This document shows positions 1-13,917 of a stretch of DNA of 64,000 nt, piece after piece. This DNA is from Oidiodendron maius Zn (Eukaryota > Ascomycota > Leotiomycetes > Myxotrichaceae), in assembly GCA_000827325.1 (NCBI GenBank), contig KN832883.1, positions 22,867 through 86,866 of the forward strand, read 5' to 3'. The stretch's first letter is position 1; every line of letters begins with the position of its first letter. Under the pieces are notes generated by a model, which made no database searches, had not been told where the DNA came from, and was given only the letters and a program-made list of their open reading frames with translations. The translations under genes and the position numbers were made by a program.

Positions 1-3000
1 AGTTAAAATAATTCTATTATTAATATAAATATCTACTCTAAAAACTCTTCTATATCTTCCTTAAATTAGTATATAGTTTCCACTTTAATTTGGTTATTCT
101 TATCTAACTATTTCTCTTATAATATTTGCTCCTTAAATATATAATTATATAATTACTATTTTCTATCAACTAGAAACTAGTTATACTTATCGTCTAAAAA
201 TAACTATCTAATATATATTTTAGCTAAATTATCTACTAATTAATCCTAATTAATTAGTAAGATCTTCTTGCTATCTACCTCTCTATCTTTATTTATCCTA
301 ACTATTAATAACTTTCTAAATAATATTTCTTATATCTTAGTTACTAATCTATAGACTATATCTCGGAATTTATAAATATTAAACTATATCCTAGAATATA
401 AAAAATCATCTCTAATCCACTATACCTTCTCTACTATTACTATAATATACTAGATCTTAAATCTATATAAATAACTCTAATATAACTACTATATAGATAT
501 AGGATTTTGTTTACTATAGGCTATAGTTATAAATATTAATACTAACTTTTAAACTAACTAATAATAACTTAAAACCTTATTATTAATCTTATCTTTAGTC
601 TATCCTTGATTTTAGTATATACTAACCTTTTCTTATTATTATATCTATATATCTTAAATTACTATTAATTAGAATAACTTAATTATAACTAAAAATTTAA
701 AGATATAATCCTTAATATTAAACTATTTATTATTCTTATAAATTCCTAATATAGCTATAGTACTAATTAATATACTTTTATATTCATTATCTTATAATAG
801 ATAATTTAATAATAATATCTATAATTATAATATCTCTTATTAGATCTTATCTATTATTTCAATTTCCTTACTAGATTCCTCTTTATTATTGTTTATACTA
901 TAAACCCTATCTTCTAGTTTATATACCTCTTTCTACTCTAATAATTCTATAATACTAATTTATATATATTAGATATTTATTTGCTGTTTTTCTATCAACT
1001 AGTATAGTAGCTGCTTCTTAAACAGGTCTAACTTAGCTTAAAATATAATATATAATATTGCTTTATATACTTTAATATATCTCTTAATTATAGTAATATC
1101 TATCTAACTATTAAATAGTATTTATATTACTATATTAATCTCCTTTTTATTTACTTCAAATAATACCTCTAAACCTACTACTTCTCTATTAGTATAATAT
1201 TATAAATCTTGGATTAACTAATTAAATACTTTATATAATACCTATAAAACCCTCTTATCTTTATCTAGCTAGGCTTCTAATACTCTTAATTCCTGTTTAT
1301 TCAACCCTACTATATAACTAGCCTAATATATATACTTTAACTATAAGCTAGGCTCTATAGACTTCTCTAACTTAGTAACCTTATACTATTCTTTATCCTT
1401 TGTATTATTTATCTATCTAGTTAATATCTACTTTTTAACCTTAAATTAATTATCTCTAGATATAATCTAGACCTTTTAACTAGTTTTAGTAATATATTCT
1501 ATCTTAAAATACTCTAATCTAGAACCTTACTTAAAAATTCTTTAGTAATAGATTCCTGTCTTCTATAGCTACTTTAACTCTTTAGTCTAGATACCCTTCT
1601 TTAGCTAGCCTCCCTTATTTATATTCTTCTAATTATAAATATTAAAATAATACTTATATATCTATTATAATAAACAATATATATATCTATATCTTCTATT
1701 TCTATATAGTAATATATATTTCATTCTATTTATCTTAGGCTTATCTAATACTAGATTTAAGAATACTATAGGTTCTAGGAATCTAAACTTACTACTTTTC
1801 AATACCTTATTATTAGGAATTAATCTATTGATTACTGCTACTCTTTAGATTAAGTCTTTCTATACCTTTTTATCTATTTTATACTTCTTTTTATTAGAAA
1901 AATAACTATTAATATAATTAGATAATATAATATATTTATATATAATATATACTACTATATAGTATTATAGAATATATATAAGTAAATCTATTATATTATA
2001 TTTATATAACTATTAACTTATCTTCTTTTACCTTTATATCTTATTTATCTCTCTTTATATATATAATCTCCTTTATATATATTTTAACCCTTATATATTA
2101 TAGCTAATAATAGACTTATCTTTATTTCTGCTCTTATATACTTATACTATTATACTTAAATTTATACTTAGTTATTAAATTTATATAGCTTAACCTATAC
2201 TATATTAACTCTATTAAAAAACTTGCCTCTAACCTTATCTTCCTTATATACTATATAATAATAGGTTTTTTACTATTTTTATAGTTGATTTCTTATTATA
2301 TATACTTTATCTATTCTACTATTAATTTTTAGCTTCCTAACTACTTACCTAGCTATAATATTAAAACCCATAGAGTAGATAGTCTAAAAACCTCTAAACA
2401 GCCCCTTATATTTTTTTAGTATTAAAATACTAGAGTTCTAATTTATTTAAAACCTCTAGATAGGTCTACCTAAAGTAGTAATATTAGAGATAGTATATAA
2501 TAAATTTATATAATTCTAAAATCCTTTAATTAATATAGACTTAAGTATAACTAAAATAATTACTACTAGTTAAATAGTATATTTACTATACTATATAGAA
2601 TATAATATCTTACTCTTATTATATCATTACTTTAAATCACTCTATAATAATATTAATAGAATAATAATAATAGTTATACCTCTCTAGCTATAAAATACTA
2701 GTAATATAAAAATTATACTCTTACTAGTACTAGTAGCTATAACTACAAATATTAGATTACTTCTATTTATAATAGTCTAGATAATATACTATTACTTATC
2801 TTAGAACTAGATACCCTCTTTAATATATTACTCTAATTTATACTAGATATTAATTTCCCTTAAATAATAATACTTCTATATCTATATAATATAGGTAGCT
2901 TTATTATAAAATAATAATAGTACTTTACTTGAATTTAGGTTAACAGACAGGAACTATAAAAACTAGTATTACTACTAGCTTATATACTAGTTCTTAGCTT

Positions 3001-6000
3001 ATTTACTCTCTTTTACCCTTAGTACTTTAGTTAATAACTAGCTATATATATCCTTATCTATATTAGTACTATAACTAAATATTATCTCCTACTACTTACT
3101 AGCTTTATTAGTCCACTCCTTATCCTAATCAAATTTAAATAAATATATTAAAAAACGCTTTCTAATAGTCTTAATTATATTCTATTATAAACTAGTCCTT
3201 AATTTAATATCTATTATCTTTATTGCCTTCTAGTAGATAATACTACTTATCCTCTTAGTTATCTATTCTTTATACTATAGGCTAGTCTTTATATATAGAC
3301 TATCTACTACCTTAATATTAGCTTAAAGGGTAATATCTTCCTATCTATCTTCTTGTCTATCTTCTAGCTTATTCTCTAGCTTATTTTCCTCCTTTACCTC
3401 TAACTCTACTCTTTTCTTTAACTCCTTCTCTAGCCTCTTCTTTCTAATCTTAAACATTAATTATCCCTATAAAAACAGACTAAATTTAATATCTAGATTA
3501 ATAGATATCTAAACCTTTTCCTAAAACAGTAATATAATCTATAAATAATATAACTAAATCTTACTAACTTCCTAGAATAAATAATAATATATTATCTTCT
3601 CTTTATTCTATTATATATAATTCTTATAGATCTAGAGTATAAAAAACACTAACCTACCCTTAACTCTAATATTATATAATCCCTTATTTATAGTATTCTA
3701 ATACCTAATACTAAATAACTTAGATACTTAATATAATAGCCCTTTAGTTATCTAGTCTAATAATACTATTAACTTCTATATATTAACTAAATCCTACTTA
3801 AATTAGGTTATAGTATCTAACTATTATTAGATTAGGTTTTCACTCTAGATAAATCTCCTCTTTAACTATAGCTTAATAAATATCTAATGAAATAACTACT
3901 ATAATCTATCTATACTAAACTAGTTTCTAATATTATCTAAAAATAACTATCTAATAGCTGTTTCAGCTATATTATCTTATAATACAGACTAATCAATTAA
4001 AGGAACCTATCCTTTATTAATATCTCTAATATTATCTAATAGAATTATTATTAAATCCCTTAATAACCTTATCCTTATCTAGACTACTATACTCTAGATT
4101 ATAATCTATAACTATATTATACTAAATTCAATCTTCTTATATATAATAGTATCTCCCTTTTACTAGATAGTTCCTTTAACTATAGTTTTAAACTAGATCT
4201 ATATACTATATACCTGTTTATTAATAATCTAATCTATAGAGTTAGGTTTATACTAGGACCCTTCTAAACCTATAAATCAGTTAATTATCTAATAGACTAA
4301 TATATAATAGCTTTTACTATTCTTATAGGCTTTATCTTTATTAATACCTAATATCTAGATAGTTTAGATCTACTACTATTTAATCTAGTATATATACTCT
4401 ATAACTAATACCTAGACTAATTTAATAATAACCAAATATTTTATAGTATATTCTATAGCTTTTAACTACCTGCCTCTTTTTTAGATCTTTAAAATAGATA
4501 ACCTACTAATAATAATATTCTTATATATATCTCTATATAAACAGTAATCTAATAACTAGATATAAAACTATAAACACTACTAATCTAACTTGGTTATCTG
4601 CTTAGTAGCCTAGCTGCTTATCTTATCTATTACTTCTACCCTATAGAATACTATAGTCTAGATTATTAATATATTAAATACCTAATACTAATAATAAGTC
4701 AATTAATACCTAGAATAATTATTAGCTATCTAATTAGTCTTATACTAGATAATATAACTTAATATCTATAACTAAACTATCTAGTAATTATAGTAAGTAT
4801 TTGCCTTTATATCTATATAAAATAGATTCTAGGTCTTCTTTCTATATTTAATAGAATTAATAGTATATAATATAGCCTCTCTAACTACCTTATCTATAGT
4901 ATAGTTCTAGTATACCTTAATAACCTATATAAAACTAGTATAGATAACTATCAATATTTCCTTGCTATTATTAATAGCTCTAATCAACATTTATAATATT
5001 TTAGAGTCCTTTCTAACTAAATAGTAATATTATCTAATCTTCTATAACTATAAATTAGGCTTCTATATTAGGTTAGTTATCTTGATCCTCCTTTTCTCCT
5101 TCTCTTTAATTATATTGATTTAGCTTTATATTAATTTCTTAGCCTTTACCTCTAGTATCTTACTATTCTCTAAGATAGAGTCTCTTTAAACCTCAAAAAA
5201 TCCTAAATAAAACCTATATAAAAAAAACCGTTAGTAATAGATATTCTCTTACTATTGTTTTAGACTAGTCTAGCTTTTTTTACTTAGTTAGCCTCTTTTC
5301 CTAGATATAACTTTACTATAGATATAATAATACTCTTATATTTATTATTTATATCTATATATAAATAGATACTGCTTTCTATCTCCTATAATAAACAGGT
5401 ATCTTAACCTATCTATTTTTAGCTTCTCTAACTCTAGAATAGCTAAAGATCTAAAAACTAGAAATATAAACCTATACTATAACTCCTTCTAGTTCTAGAT
5501 TAATCTACTAATCTTAGTAATCTATTATATAATATATTAATAACTAGTCTTACTTAAACTATAGACTAGTATCTTTATAAAATAAGAATTGATCTTACTA
5601 GACAAAACAGTATACTAATACTTATAGTAAATAATAACCTGGAATTCTAGTAAATAGATAAATTAGTCTATTATAGTAGAAAATAATACTATATAGACTA
5701 CTAGCAATATAGTACAAAATCAGATTTCTCTCTACTAGACTCTCTATACTATTTATTTATCCTCTCTTTTAACCTTTAATTTATATATTCAATTTCGCTT
5801 TATTATACTATAACTACTTATATCTCCTTATTTGTCTAGAGTATAGTCTATACTTTATATAACCTTAGTACCTTATATTAACCTTACCCTAACTTAGAGT
5901 TAATACTAATGCAAATATCTTAATAAATACTAGGAAATATCAAATTATAATCATAGGAATCAATCTAGAGTACCTGGTTTACCTATACTTTAGGTTCCTG

Positions 6001-6120
6001 GATTCTGGAATAGGCTCTAATAACAGTTTCCTAATAAATAAAAACATCCCCTAATTTTTTAAAAAACACCCTCTTACCTTTTAACTACCTGATTCTGCTG
6101 CCTTACTAAATTAAATAAAA
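1..6120. repeat. AT-rich RIP-degraded block, no genes
   Basis: This stretch is almost pure A/T with TA steps everywhere and very few CG dinucleotides, and it has no open frame of useful length. Composition changes abruptly around 6100-6500, where G/C-rich words return. In Pezizomycotina this pattern is what repeat-induced point mutation leaves of repeated transposons. I could not identify the original element family, because stops occur every few codons in every frame I sampled. RIP-ruined transposon sequence is an inference from composition. Confidence 0.75.
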
Positions 6121-7260
6121 ACACCCCCCTTTTTATTATATAGTAAATATAGGCTTATTTTGATTCAGGTAGTACTATAATAAGATAACAAGAGAGAGCA
6201 GGTTATTTAAACAAGTACTTATCTTAAATTCAAATATATAGATTCTACTTTAAGAAAGGATATCTTACAATTTAGGTTTTATTATTTAGCTATCTGAAAT
6301 ACATTGCCTGTAGCTATTTATCCACCCTAGTAGCATTCTCCTTTAAACAAAGGATCTCTTACCTTAGACCTAAGATATCCTCTACTCTCAAAATATAGAT
6401 TTTGAAATTATAAACAGAGCCCCTTAATAGCTTTAATACAGTACTACTCAGAACCATCAAATTGTCTTGCTTCCTGCCTGATATAGAGAAGCTCCTATAT
6501 AGTCTCAACCTATATTATACTACTATATTCAACTATATCTAGGTCTACCTACCTACTCATTGCAAGTTCTGCACCTTCAAACCTGTAATCTTCAAGTATA
6601 AGGGCTATAGCAGGTGATCCAAGTTCAAGGGCCCCAGAGTTTTGAGATCTAGAATCTGGTAGAGATGCCTTATAGCGACCCCCTTCCTCAGTCCTAGTTT
6701 TCAACTCAGGCAGTGTAATCTGCTCCAGTATACCCTAGCATTGAAGGTATCTTATTCCTGACCAATAATGCTAAAGAGGGGACGGAGCCTGAGAGCTTTG
6801 ATATAGACATGCCTCTCCTACCGGATAGGGTGAGTAATGAAACATCCGCCGATATCGCCATGTAGACAACCTTAGACACATCGGATGCCTTATGCTGCTC
6901 TTGTAGTGGGCATAAAGATTGGAAGAGGTTAGTAAGTACCTCTAATGGGGCCTCTCTAAGCAGCGGCTAAGATTTCGTAGCTCTATCAAGCAGCTTACTG
7001 CAACTCAGAAGCAAGTCAAGAGAGCACTATCGCGATTTATCAACGATCTAAATTCCGACATTAATGAGAACAGGGAGTAGAGGGCTTCTATAGAGGATAA
7101 ATTAGTGCGCCTCCTAGATACGCGTAATTTAGAGGATGTAGCCTAAATCTAAACATTGGAATTCTCGAGCCTTGCCTTGCCCTTCTCTTGTTTCATTCCC
7201 TAGCCTCTCTAGACTACTTTTCTCTTTGGAAACACAAGGGTGTGTCAAACTATAAGACAG
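6121..7260. other. Transition zone with decayed coding-like sequence
   Basis: Base composition returns to near normal. Around 6640-7150 the plus strand reads like former coding sequence with short Ser/Arg/Glu-rich runs cut by TAG stops, many of which could be former CAG codons. No domain is recognisable and no intact gene can be drawn. It may be the less mutated edge of the repeat block to its left. Confidence 0.3.
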
Positions 7261-9860
7261 GGTTTGCCGAGGATAAATGTCTATGCGGCGTGAGATACGA
7301 TCTCGTGATACACCTATCTCGACTCAGCCATCCAAATTTGAGGCTTATCTAAGAGTACGGATCCTTTTCTTATCAATCCCTGTTTGAACTATCGCAGGCC
7401 GCGCCCCCGGCTGGCAGCGATTAAGCCTTAGTTGAAAGCAATGCGGCGTAGGCAATAAGCAAAAGCTGAGTCGCATGCAAGACAACTCAATGAACCGAAG
7501 CCCCGGCAATGACGCAGGTACTACATGACCTTGAACCCAGAATCTGAAAGCCGGAATCTAGAATCCCGAACATGGAACCTAGATTCAAGCCCGAGTCGTG
7601 TCACATTAACGCTGTAAGGCCTGAAGACTATAGGAAAATTAATGTACGGATCGCGATAGTAGGAAATAATGACTAAAATGCTGGTTCTATAAAAGATATA
7701 ATCCAATTCAGGTCGCCCACAATTAGCTGCACGGGGTCCCGCTATACCTGGCACTTAACAACTTTCGAATCGATTTATATAAAGCTGATTCAATAATACA
7801 CCATGCCGATCTTGAAATCTGTATCCCACTGCATCTAGCCTAATTTTTTCTTCCCTTATTCCTACCGAGCTGTATTATACGCCCGAAGTAGACTGACAAA
7901 CTTGGTGGAAATGCAAAAACCTCAACGAAAACATGTACAGTAACAACACTTTTGTGGCTCTTTAACTTGGCAATATTATAGTATATTTCCTGTCTTTGTT
8001 CTCTCCTTAGAACTTCTTATTTAATATAGGACAGGCAGGCGCCTCTAGAATCTCAGTATAAGTTAGTATAAGGACATGGCTACTAATTGATGCTAATAAG
8101 AGTACCATGATATAAAAAGGGCTAGAATTGGTAGTCTCAATTTGTCCCTGAGGCCTGTCTGTCTGTAGCCTTCCTTTAAAGGGTTTTAAGCCTCTCCTTC
8201 TACTCTTCTTCTATATTACTATTATTATTAGCCCAGTCTAGAAGATCCTCAGGGACTTCTGTTAACATTGTGACCTCGCTATAACCCGTTATAGTGCTGT
8301 TAAAAAAGGAGATACAGGGATGTTCAGTCTGCTCCGGCTTGATATATATCTAGCCAGCAGTCTGATTTTTAACGTTAAAGAAGCTGAACTGTATATAAGA
8401 ACAGTTAGCGTCTCCCTTGCCAGGAGTCATATACTGGAGACTTTTGACTGGAAAGGAGGCCAAATCAGGCGTTGGGCGAAGTGGCCGAATCACTGTTGCT
8501 GTATCTTTGATAATTGCAGTATCCCAGGTATTGTTCAACTTAAAATCTAGGCCGAATGAATTGCAATCCGTTGTCTCGAAAACATCGATGCAGGCCTGGC
8601 TGTATAGTAGGACGCTGCAGTTAGTATAGTGTCGTCTCTAGCCAGCAGAGGAGAAGCCCGTTAAGCTTGAACTGGACTTAAGGGCCTGCGTGCCAAGCAG
8701 GATATAGGGCAAAATATAATACACTCTCCTTACTTTTCTCAGTTGACTATCAATCACGCTTGAAGGAGGGGTACTTACAGGAAGCGTATAGAGGGCTTTA
8801 ATTTTAGACTATAAATGACGCATCGATTAACCGCTAATCGAGAGAGACGCGGTAGTATATTTATCCCTTAACTTATACAGTCTCGAGTTCATAAAAAATA
8901 ATTAATTTTAAGTTAACTTAAATAAATCAATTAAAGTATAGTAACTTTAGAATCATGGTACTGTAGACAATTTATGAACCAGCTTTAAATTACTAGTTTT
9001 TGGGTTTCAAGTTGTAGTTCATAGGCAAAGAGTTCTTGGGAGGTGTATAAGCTAAAAGTACTGGTTCTTGGTCGAGCTTCCTACTAGTAATAGGCAGCTA
9101 TGGATAATAGGTTTTCTACTATATAAACTTGACCACGAGTCTTATATTTTCAACATTCACTAATACGGGAGCTACTTCCCACCAATATACTTACAATCAC
9201 AAACCTACAATAATATTTTTAATAATTCTGAATTTAACTGAACGAGGCAATTTGCTCGACATAGACACTGTAGGCAACAGTCTTGTGCTTAGAGACGCTG
9301 CTACAGTACAGGTAGAAGCACTGTAATAGACGGTGCTTACTCTAGCGGCTCCAGTTGAGTGCCACTCTATACCTCAGGAGTTAGTTACAACGATGGCAAA
9401 TATTTTGCTGGGCAAGGGACAGGCATATTGGAGCTGCAGGAGCGGCATTTAGCATACAGAAACCCCCCATTTAGCACACATTAAATTTAGCGTATATACA
9501 TTAGTATTAATTGCGTTATAGTCAAAGAGCTTGAGGCTTACGAGACTGAAGTGGGGCAATACGTGGCAAGCGTAGTCTCCTCACGTTCTCCGTATAATAC
9601 TGTGCGAGAAGTGCCTCTAAGAGACAGGATAAGAGAACTACTGTACTGTAGTAACGTATTAGCGTTACTCTACATACATTAGAGCGAGCCTAGGTATCAA
9701 ACACAATTTCATTACCGCAGACATCCCACAATTCTATTGCATGATCTGAATCACTAAATCGAGGATGGAGATCCAAGAACTACAAATCAGTCTCCGAGAA
9801 TTACACTAGTGACTCAGGCCTTGAGGGATTGCAGCAAGAAAAGTCGGCATGGGCGAAGAT
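7261..9860. other. Intergenic, no supported gene
   Basis: Only short overlapping ORFs of up to about 77 codons occur, on both strands, without domains, splice context or consistent composition. I see no RNA gene, tandem array or terminal repeat here. Confidence 0.5.
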
Positions 9861-9869
9861 TTTGATGCT

Positions 9870-10160
9870 ATAGAGCTATGAAAAGTATTTGCAGAGCTTC
9901 ATGTCTCGCGCTGACAACTTTGGCCGCCAGTTTATCTCTTAGAGGCGTTGTATATGGTGAAACATTCCGCAAATAGCCATCAACGGGACTGTAGCCATCA
10001 GGAGCTTCTTCCCTATACTCGTATCGAATAATTCTCGAAATGTCGAGGCTTGCCTGGAGAAGACAATTAAGTTAGTCTGAAAATTTGCCCTATACCCGCC
10101 TGTTAAAGACGGTTTAAAATATCCTGCTCGGACCCATATGTAGGCAAACTAAAAGCGATA
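9870..10160 (+). pseudogene. Decayed coding fragment, unrecognised
   Basis: One plus-strand frame running from about 9880 reads as plausible protein with several internal stops: TAG, TGA, TGA, TAG, TAA. At least some lie where CAG, TGG or CAA would restore a sensible sequence. Between stops there are amphipathic stretches such as IAINGTVAIRSFFPILV. I do not recognise a family. It could be the front part of the pseudogene that starts at 10265 or an unrelated remnant. Confidence 0.25.
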
Positions 10161-10264
10161 TAACCAATCATGAATACTGATTTTAAATATCAAGTTCCTT
10201 GCCAGTTAAACGAGCGTTTATAAGCATTGGGGATCGCTGATCAGCCCTGCCAACGCTACCCAGG

Positions 10265-10975
10265 ATGACATCCAAGCTAGAAGAACTAATTGCCCGCGCT
10301 CTTGCAGTACTGGAGAGACAAAACAAGCCTCTCCCGCCACTTCCAAAGCCGAGAAGACCCCAACGATTAACGAATTACTTCCTTCCATCAACGGCACGCC
10401 TATTGGAATCGCCACCATCAGCCTCGATATCACCAACGTCTCCAGCCTCCTTATCAGGGTTCAATCTCTTTCCAGAAGCACCGGCCCCGCTGGCCGAGAG
10501 GGCATATCTAGAGAAAAGATCCCCAGTCGCTTCAAAGGCGGTGGATGAGAGGATGGCTCTCCTAGAGCTAGAGAACACGCATCTGCGACAGTAGAACAAA
10601 GTATTGCACAGACAGAACTTAGACTACCGAGGGCTTATTGAGAACTATAGAGGGTGTCACGAGAAGGGTGATAACAATACAGAGCATTCAAAAGCGATAT
10701 TGAGTGCAGTTGAGCGGCTTGCACAGATCATCAGAGCTGACATCATGTTATATAAAGAAGCAAGTGGCGATGTATGAAGGGCGGAGAGATTGGCAGCCCT
10801 GGCCTGGAAAAGATTTGCTATGGAGAATGCCTCAATTGGAATTGATATTGATGAGGTAGTGAAATATATGGATACCATGGAGATTACTATTTATCCGTAC
10901 AAACAAGACCTAAACATGATTTAGGACTATTTGGTATCCGTCCCGCTAAAAAGGCAAAATATGTCGATTTTTTTG
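10265..10975 (+). pseudogene. Broken hypothetical protein gene with in-frame stops
   Basis: An ATG at 10265 opens a 109-codon frame, starting MTSKLEELIARALAV, ending at a TAG at 10592-10594. The same frame then continues as good-looking protein: charged, helix-rich, with segments such as AILSAVERLAQIIRADIML and ASIGIDIDEVVKYMDTM. It is interrupted by a TGA near 10778 and a TAG near 10923 before decaying after about 10975. The TAG stops fit former CAG and the TGA fits former CGA or TGG, as RIP would produce. The N-terminal part is proline/serine-rich after a short helix. Family unknown. Confidence 0.45.
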
Positions 10976-11950
10976 CGGTGAGGTTAGACGAGAATGCTAG
11001 GGTGATCTTAAAGGAACAACGCAATCTGTTTATAGCTGCTTGGAAGTAGAATTCCTGAACTAGCATACTAAATAAGAACTCATGACAAACCAAGAAATAG
11101 GAAGTAACCTCTAACCAGTTAGGGTACCATAAATATTTAAAAAGCTGCCAATGATCCCCCGCATTTATTTGTAAAAAATGTCAAAAATGAGTATCTTGAA
11201 GGCCTCTATCATTATTGCTGCGGTGTATGTTTTAGCTACAGGACTGTAAGTTGAATACTGAACTTGCAGAAATCCCTCACTCATTAAAAAGGCTCGGCAA
11301 GAGATATGAACGAACATATCAGAACTACTCTAGCACCCGGACAAGACGATGCAGAAGCTCAACGCTATATCCTCATCGGAGACACTGATGCTGAATGTCT
11401 GACTTACTCTTTGTTGAACAAGTAGATGGGTACGGAAGACTTGATTTAAATCTTATGATAGGTTAAATACAAGGATTATTAAAGTGGTACAAATCTGTAC
11501 GCGTGATAAAGGAATATTACATCGATTAAGAGACAGACAACTTGAAGACTAAGCAGGATTGTTTATTAATACCGTATCTATTCCTGGGTTTTACTGCCCT
11601 AGGGTGCGGTCCGGAATAAGACGTACGCTCTTCCGGCATTAATACTATGATAAGGTGCGCGAAAATCGTGAATTTCTGTGGGCTGCAAGCAAATTTATAG
11701 CGTGGATATTAGGAACTTATAGCTCCTCCTCGGCGCTAGCTGATCGTCTGCTGCAAATTTCCTCCAGCATATGTTGGCAAAATCTCTCCATAATTGAAAG
11801 CCTTTGTTCGTCGGTCGGCATGATAAAATCCTGTCAACCGGTTGGCGCAGCGGTACCGGCGGCGGTTCTCGTACGTGCAACGCGCCTGTTTTCCGGAAAT
11901 TGGGGGAAACTACTCTGTTTTAGTATTATTAAGGAGCGAGATATACCAGG
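10976..11950. other. Intergenic with decayed remnants
   Basis: Traces of the preceding frame may persist near 11300-11430, but stops and frame changes prevent a gene call. The region from 11640 to 11950 lies just downstream of the RING gene stop and probably holds its 3-prime untranslated region. The plus-strand ORF across 11655-11960 has no supporting features. Confidence 0.4.
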
Positions 11951-11951
11951 C

Positions 11952-13703
11952 TTACTCTGAAAGGGGTCGGGTTATATATTCTGTGGGACCCCGTTCGTGT
12001 TCGTCGAGAGGCATAACGGGCGTGTACTGCATCGTTTTATCTCTATAGTCCTTGACTGCTCCCCGCAGCTGACTATACTTCTGTTCCGCTTCTCTATTTT
12101 TATACCAATTTTCTGCTACTCCCTCCCGACGACATTTCAGACGCACGATTGCTAATGGCTGCCGCTTAGGCATCAACAACTCCCCATCAACTGCTCGAAG
12201 ATTTTGCCAGACGGCGGCAAATGCTGTGACCTCCAACTTATCCCAACGTACCCAGGCCAGGACGCTAATTGGAGATGGTTCCTTTACCGGAGTCTGATGC
12301 AATGCTTGGAATTTCGCCATCGCCCCTGGGAATCTGAACTGGGGCTCAAACTCATATATTTTATAGTCCGGAAAAGCTGGGTTCCGACTAGGAGACTCCA
12401 AGAGGAGTCGATGGCCCCTACTTGCTTTATATACATCGATGATTTTCTTCCAGATTATTGTACGGCCATCGGTTCGATCAACGTCCTTCACCCAATCAGG
12501 GTCAGACTCTCTTGGGTCACTTGCCGATGCAGTCTGAGGCAGAGGACCAGCATCTGGCATAGATACATCTGAGCGAGGTCGAGAATGAGCACGACTACTG
12601 GCAGCACGACTGGCAGCACGACTGGCAGCTCTGGGCCAGCTGCCCGGCCATATATCGTTGACATCCATAACTGCAAGCCGTCTGCTTACACGATCTTCGC
12701 GGCTAATTTGGAACACCGGCTGTCTGCACTTGGGGCATCGCTTGGAGTGATCGTCAAACCACGGCCATAGGCACGCGATATGGAAATCATGTCCACACGG
12801 CAAATTTTTACAAACTTGCTCCCTATCTAGAAGAGCTTCTATACATATGTCACATTGCTCTTCATTGTGACCAGATTGGGCATTTCCGCTATTATTGGAG
12901 TTCGAGTTTTGGGGATTCTCAGGCACGGTTGGCTGCGGAAGAGATTGGCCACCAGGGTTAGCACTTTGGGAAGCCGCAGTGGCAGGAGGAGAATTATTAT
13001 TGGAAGCTTGGGCGTCGGTATTGCTATTCTGCCCCTCTTGAGCACGTTGAGTAGCCGGGTGCTCAGGCACGGCAGACGGCTGGGGAATAGCCTGGGGGGC
13101 AGCAGCATCATTGGAAGCTTCAGGCATATTACCATACGTCCAACCCTGGGGCTCCTCAGGCACCGCGGCCAGCTGGGGGAGAGATGTGCCGCTAATATCT
13201 GTAGTGGGAGCAGCGCTGGTAGATGATTCGCTAATGGATAAACCATTAAAATTCCAATCTTGACCTGCTGTCTGGGGCATAGATGTGTCGCCTGGGCCCG
13301 CCGTCTCGGAACCTGTGCTAGGAGCAGCAGCTTTACCTTTGGGATCATGGCGGTTTAGTAAACCACTCATCCAGCCTTGAGTATCCGCCTGCTCAGATAT
13401 GGCAGCCGGCTGGGGGTTGTTAGACTGCGTTGCACTGCTACCGGCTTCGGCAAGGCCCTCAGTAGTACTGGCGGCGTCTGACTCTACTGGTACCTGACTG
13501 CCAACTGGTTCCTGGCCCACGGCACTTGGTGCTCTAGATCTAGATTTTCTAATTACCGTAGGCGATGAAGGCCCTGCTGCGGATCCAGCCGCCGATGATC
13601 TTCGTCTCCTTTGTGTTGTTGGTGAGGTGTACGTTCTTCCACTTCTCAATTCACGCTCCTCCGGGACCGAAGCCCCTGTCGACGAGTCCGGCAGCGGCTG
13701 CAT
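11952..13703 (-). CDS. RING-H2 finger protein, likely E3 ubiquitin ligase
   Basis: An uninterrupted 583-codon frame. Residues 284-326 form a perfect C3H2C3 RING-H2 finger: C284-X2-C287-X15-C303-X1-H305-X2-H308-X2-C311-X11-C323-X2-C326, so zinc binding and E2 recruitment are expected. Residues 1-280 are low-complexity, Ser/Ala/Pro/Gln-rich and include four loose repeats of a PQ-x-x-AVPE type motif (around 175-265). After the finger comes a short SRAAS tandem (358-372) and then a compact domain at 405-570 with conserved-looking Trp residues (around 412-540) that I do not recognise. There is no transmembrane segment or signal peptide. RING-H2 proteins transfer ubiquitin to bound substrates; the substrate here is unknown. 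The frame looks intact and selected, unlike its left neighbours. Confidence 0.85.
   Translation of the reverse strand: MQPLPDSSTGASVPEERELRSGRTYTSPTTQRRRRSSAAGSAAGPSSPTVIRKSRSRAPSAVGQEPVGSQVPVESDAASTTEGLAEAGSSATQSNNPQPAAISEQADTQGWMSGLLNRHDPKGKAAAPSTGSETAGPGDTSMPQTAGQDWNFNGLSISESSTSAAPTTDISGTSLPQLAAVPEEPQGWTYGNMPEASNDAAAPQAIPQPSAVPEHPATQRAQEGQNSNTDAQASNNNSPPATAASQSANPGGQSLPQPTVPENPQNSNSNNSGNAQSGHNEEQCDICIEALLDREQVCKNLPCGHDFHIACLWPWFDDHSKRCPKCRQPVFQISREDRVSRRLAVMDVNDIWPGSWPRAASRAASRAASSRAHSRPRSDVSMPDAGPLPQTASASDPRESDPDWVKDVDRTDGRTIIWKKIIDVYKASRGHRLLLESPSRNPAFPDYKIYEFEPQFRFPGAMAKFQALHQTPVKEPSPISVLAWVRWDKLEVTAFAAVWQNLRAVDGELLMPKRQPLAIVRLKCRREGVAENWYKNREAEQKYSQLRGAVKDYRDKTMQYTPVMPLDEHERGPTEYITRPLSE
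12596..12632. repeat. 12-bp minisatellite inside the RING gene
   Basis: The unit ggcagcacgact is present three times head to tail, the last copy diverging. It encodes the Ser-Arg-Ala-Ala-Ser stretch just after the RING finger and may vary in copy number between strains (inference). Confidence 0.7.
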
Positions 13704-13917
13704 GGCTTAAGTTTACTTAGGGAATTAGATGCCAGCATCAGTAACAATGGTAAATTACTGGGAAGACCCTGTATTAATACGATTACTTATGTATATCCAG
13801 AAACCAGAATCTAAACACAACATGAATTGCTTCTCGAAACTCAATATCTGGATACAGGACCCTAGACCCGTAACCAGCACCTGGCCCAACTAAACGAACC
13901 GATCTGCTCCCTCCGCG

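Noticed and set aside
7521-7754. Minus-strand ORF of 77 codons
   Set aside because: No domain, no splice context, isolated in decayed sequence.
12204-13348. Several ORFs on both strands inside the RING gene
   Set aside because: They lie in other frames of the low-complexity coding region and lack domains.
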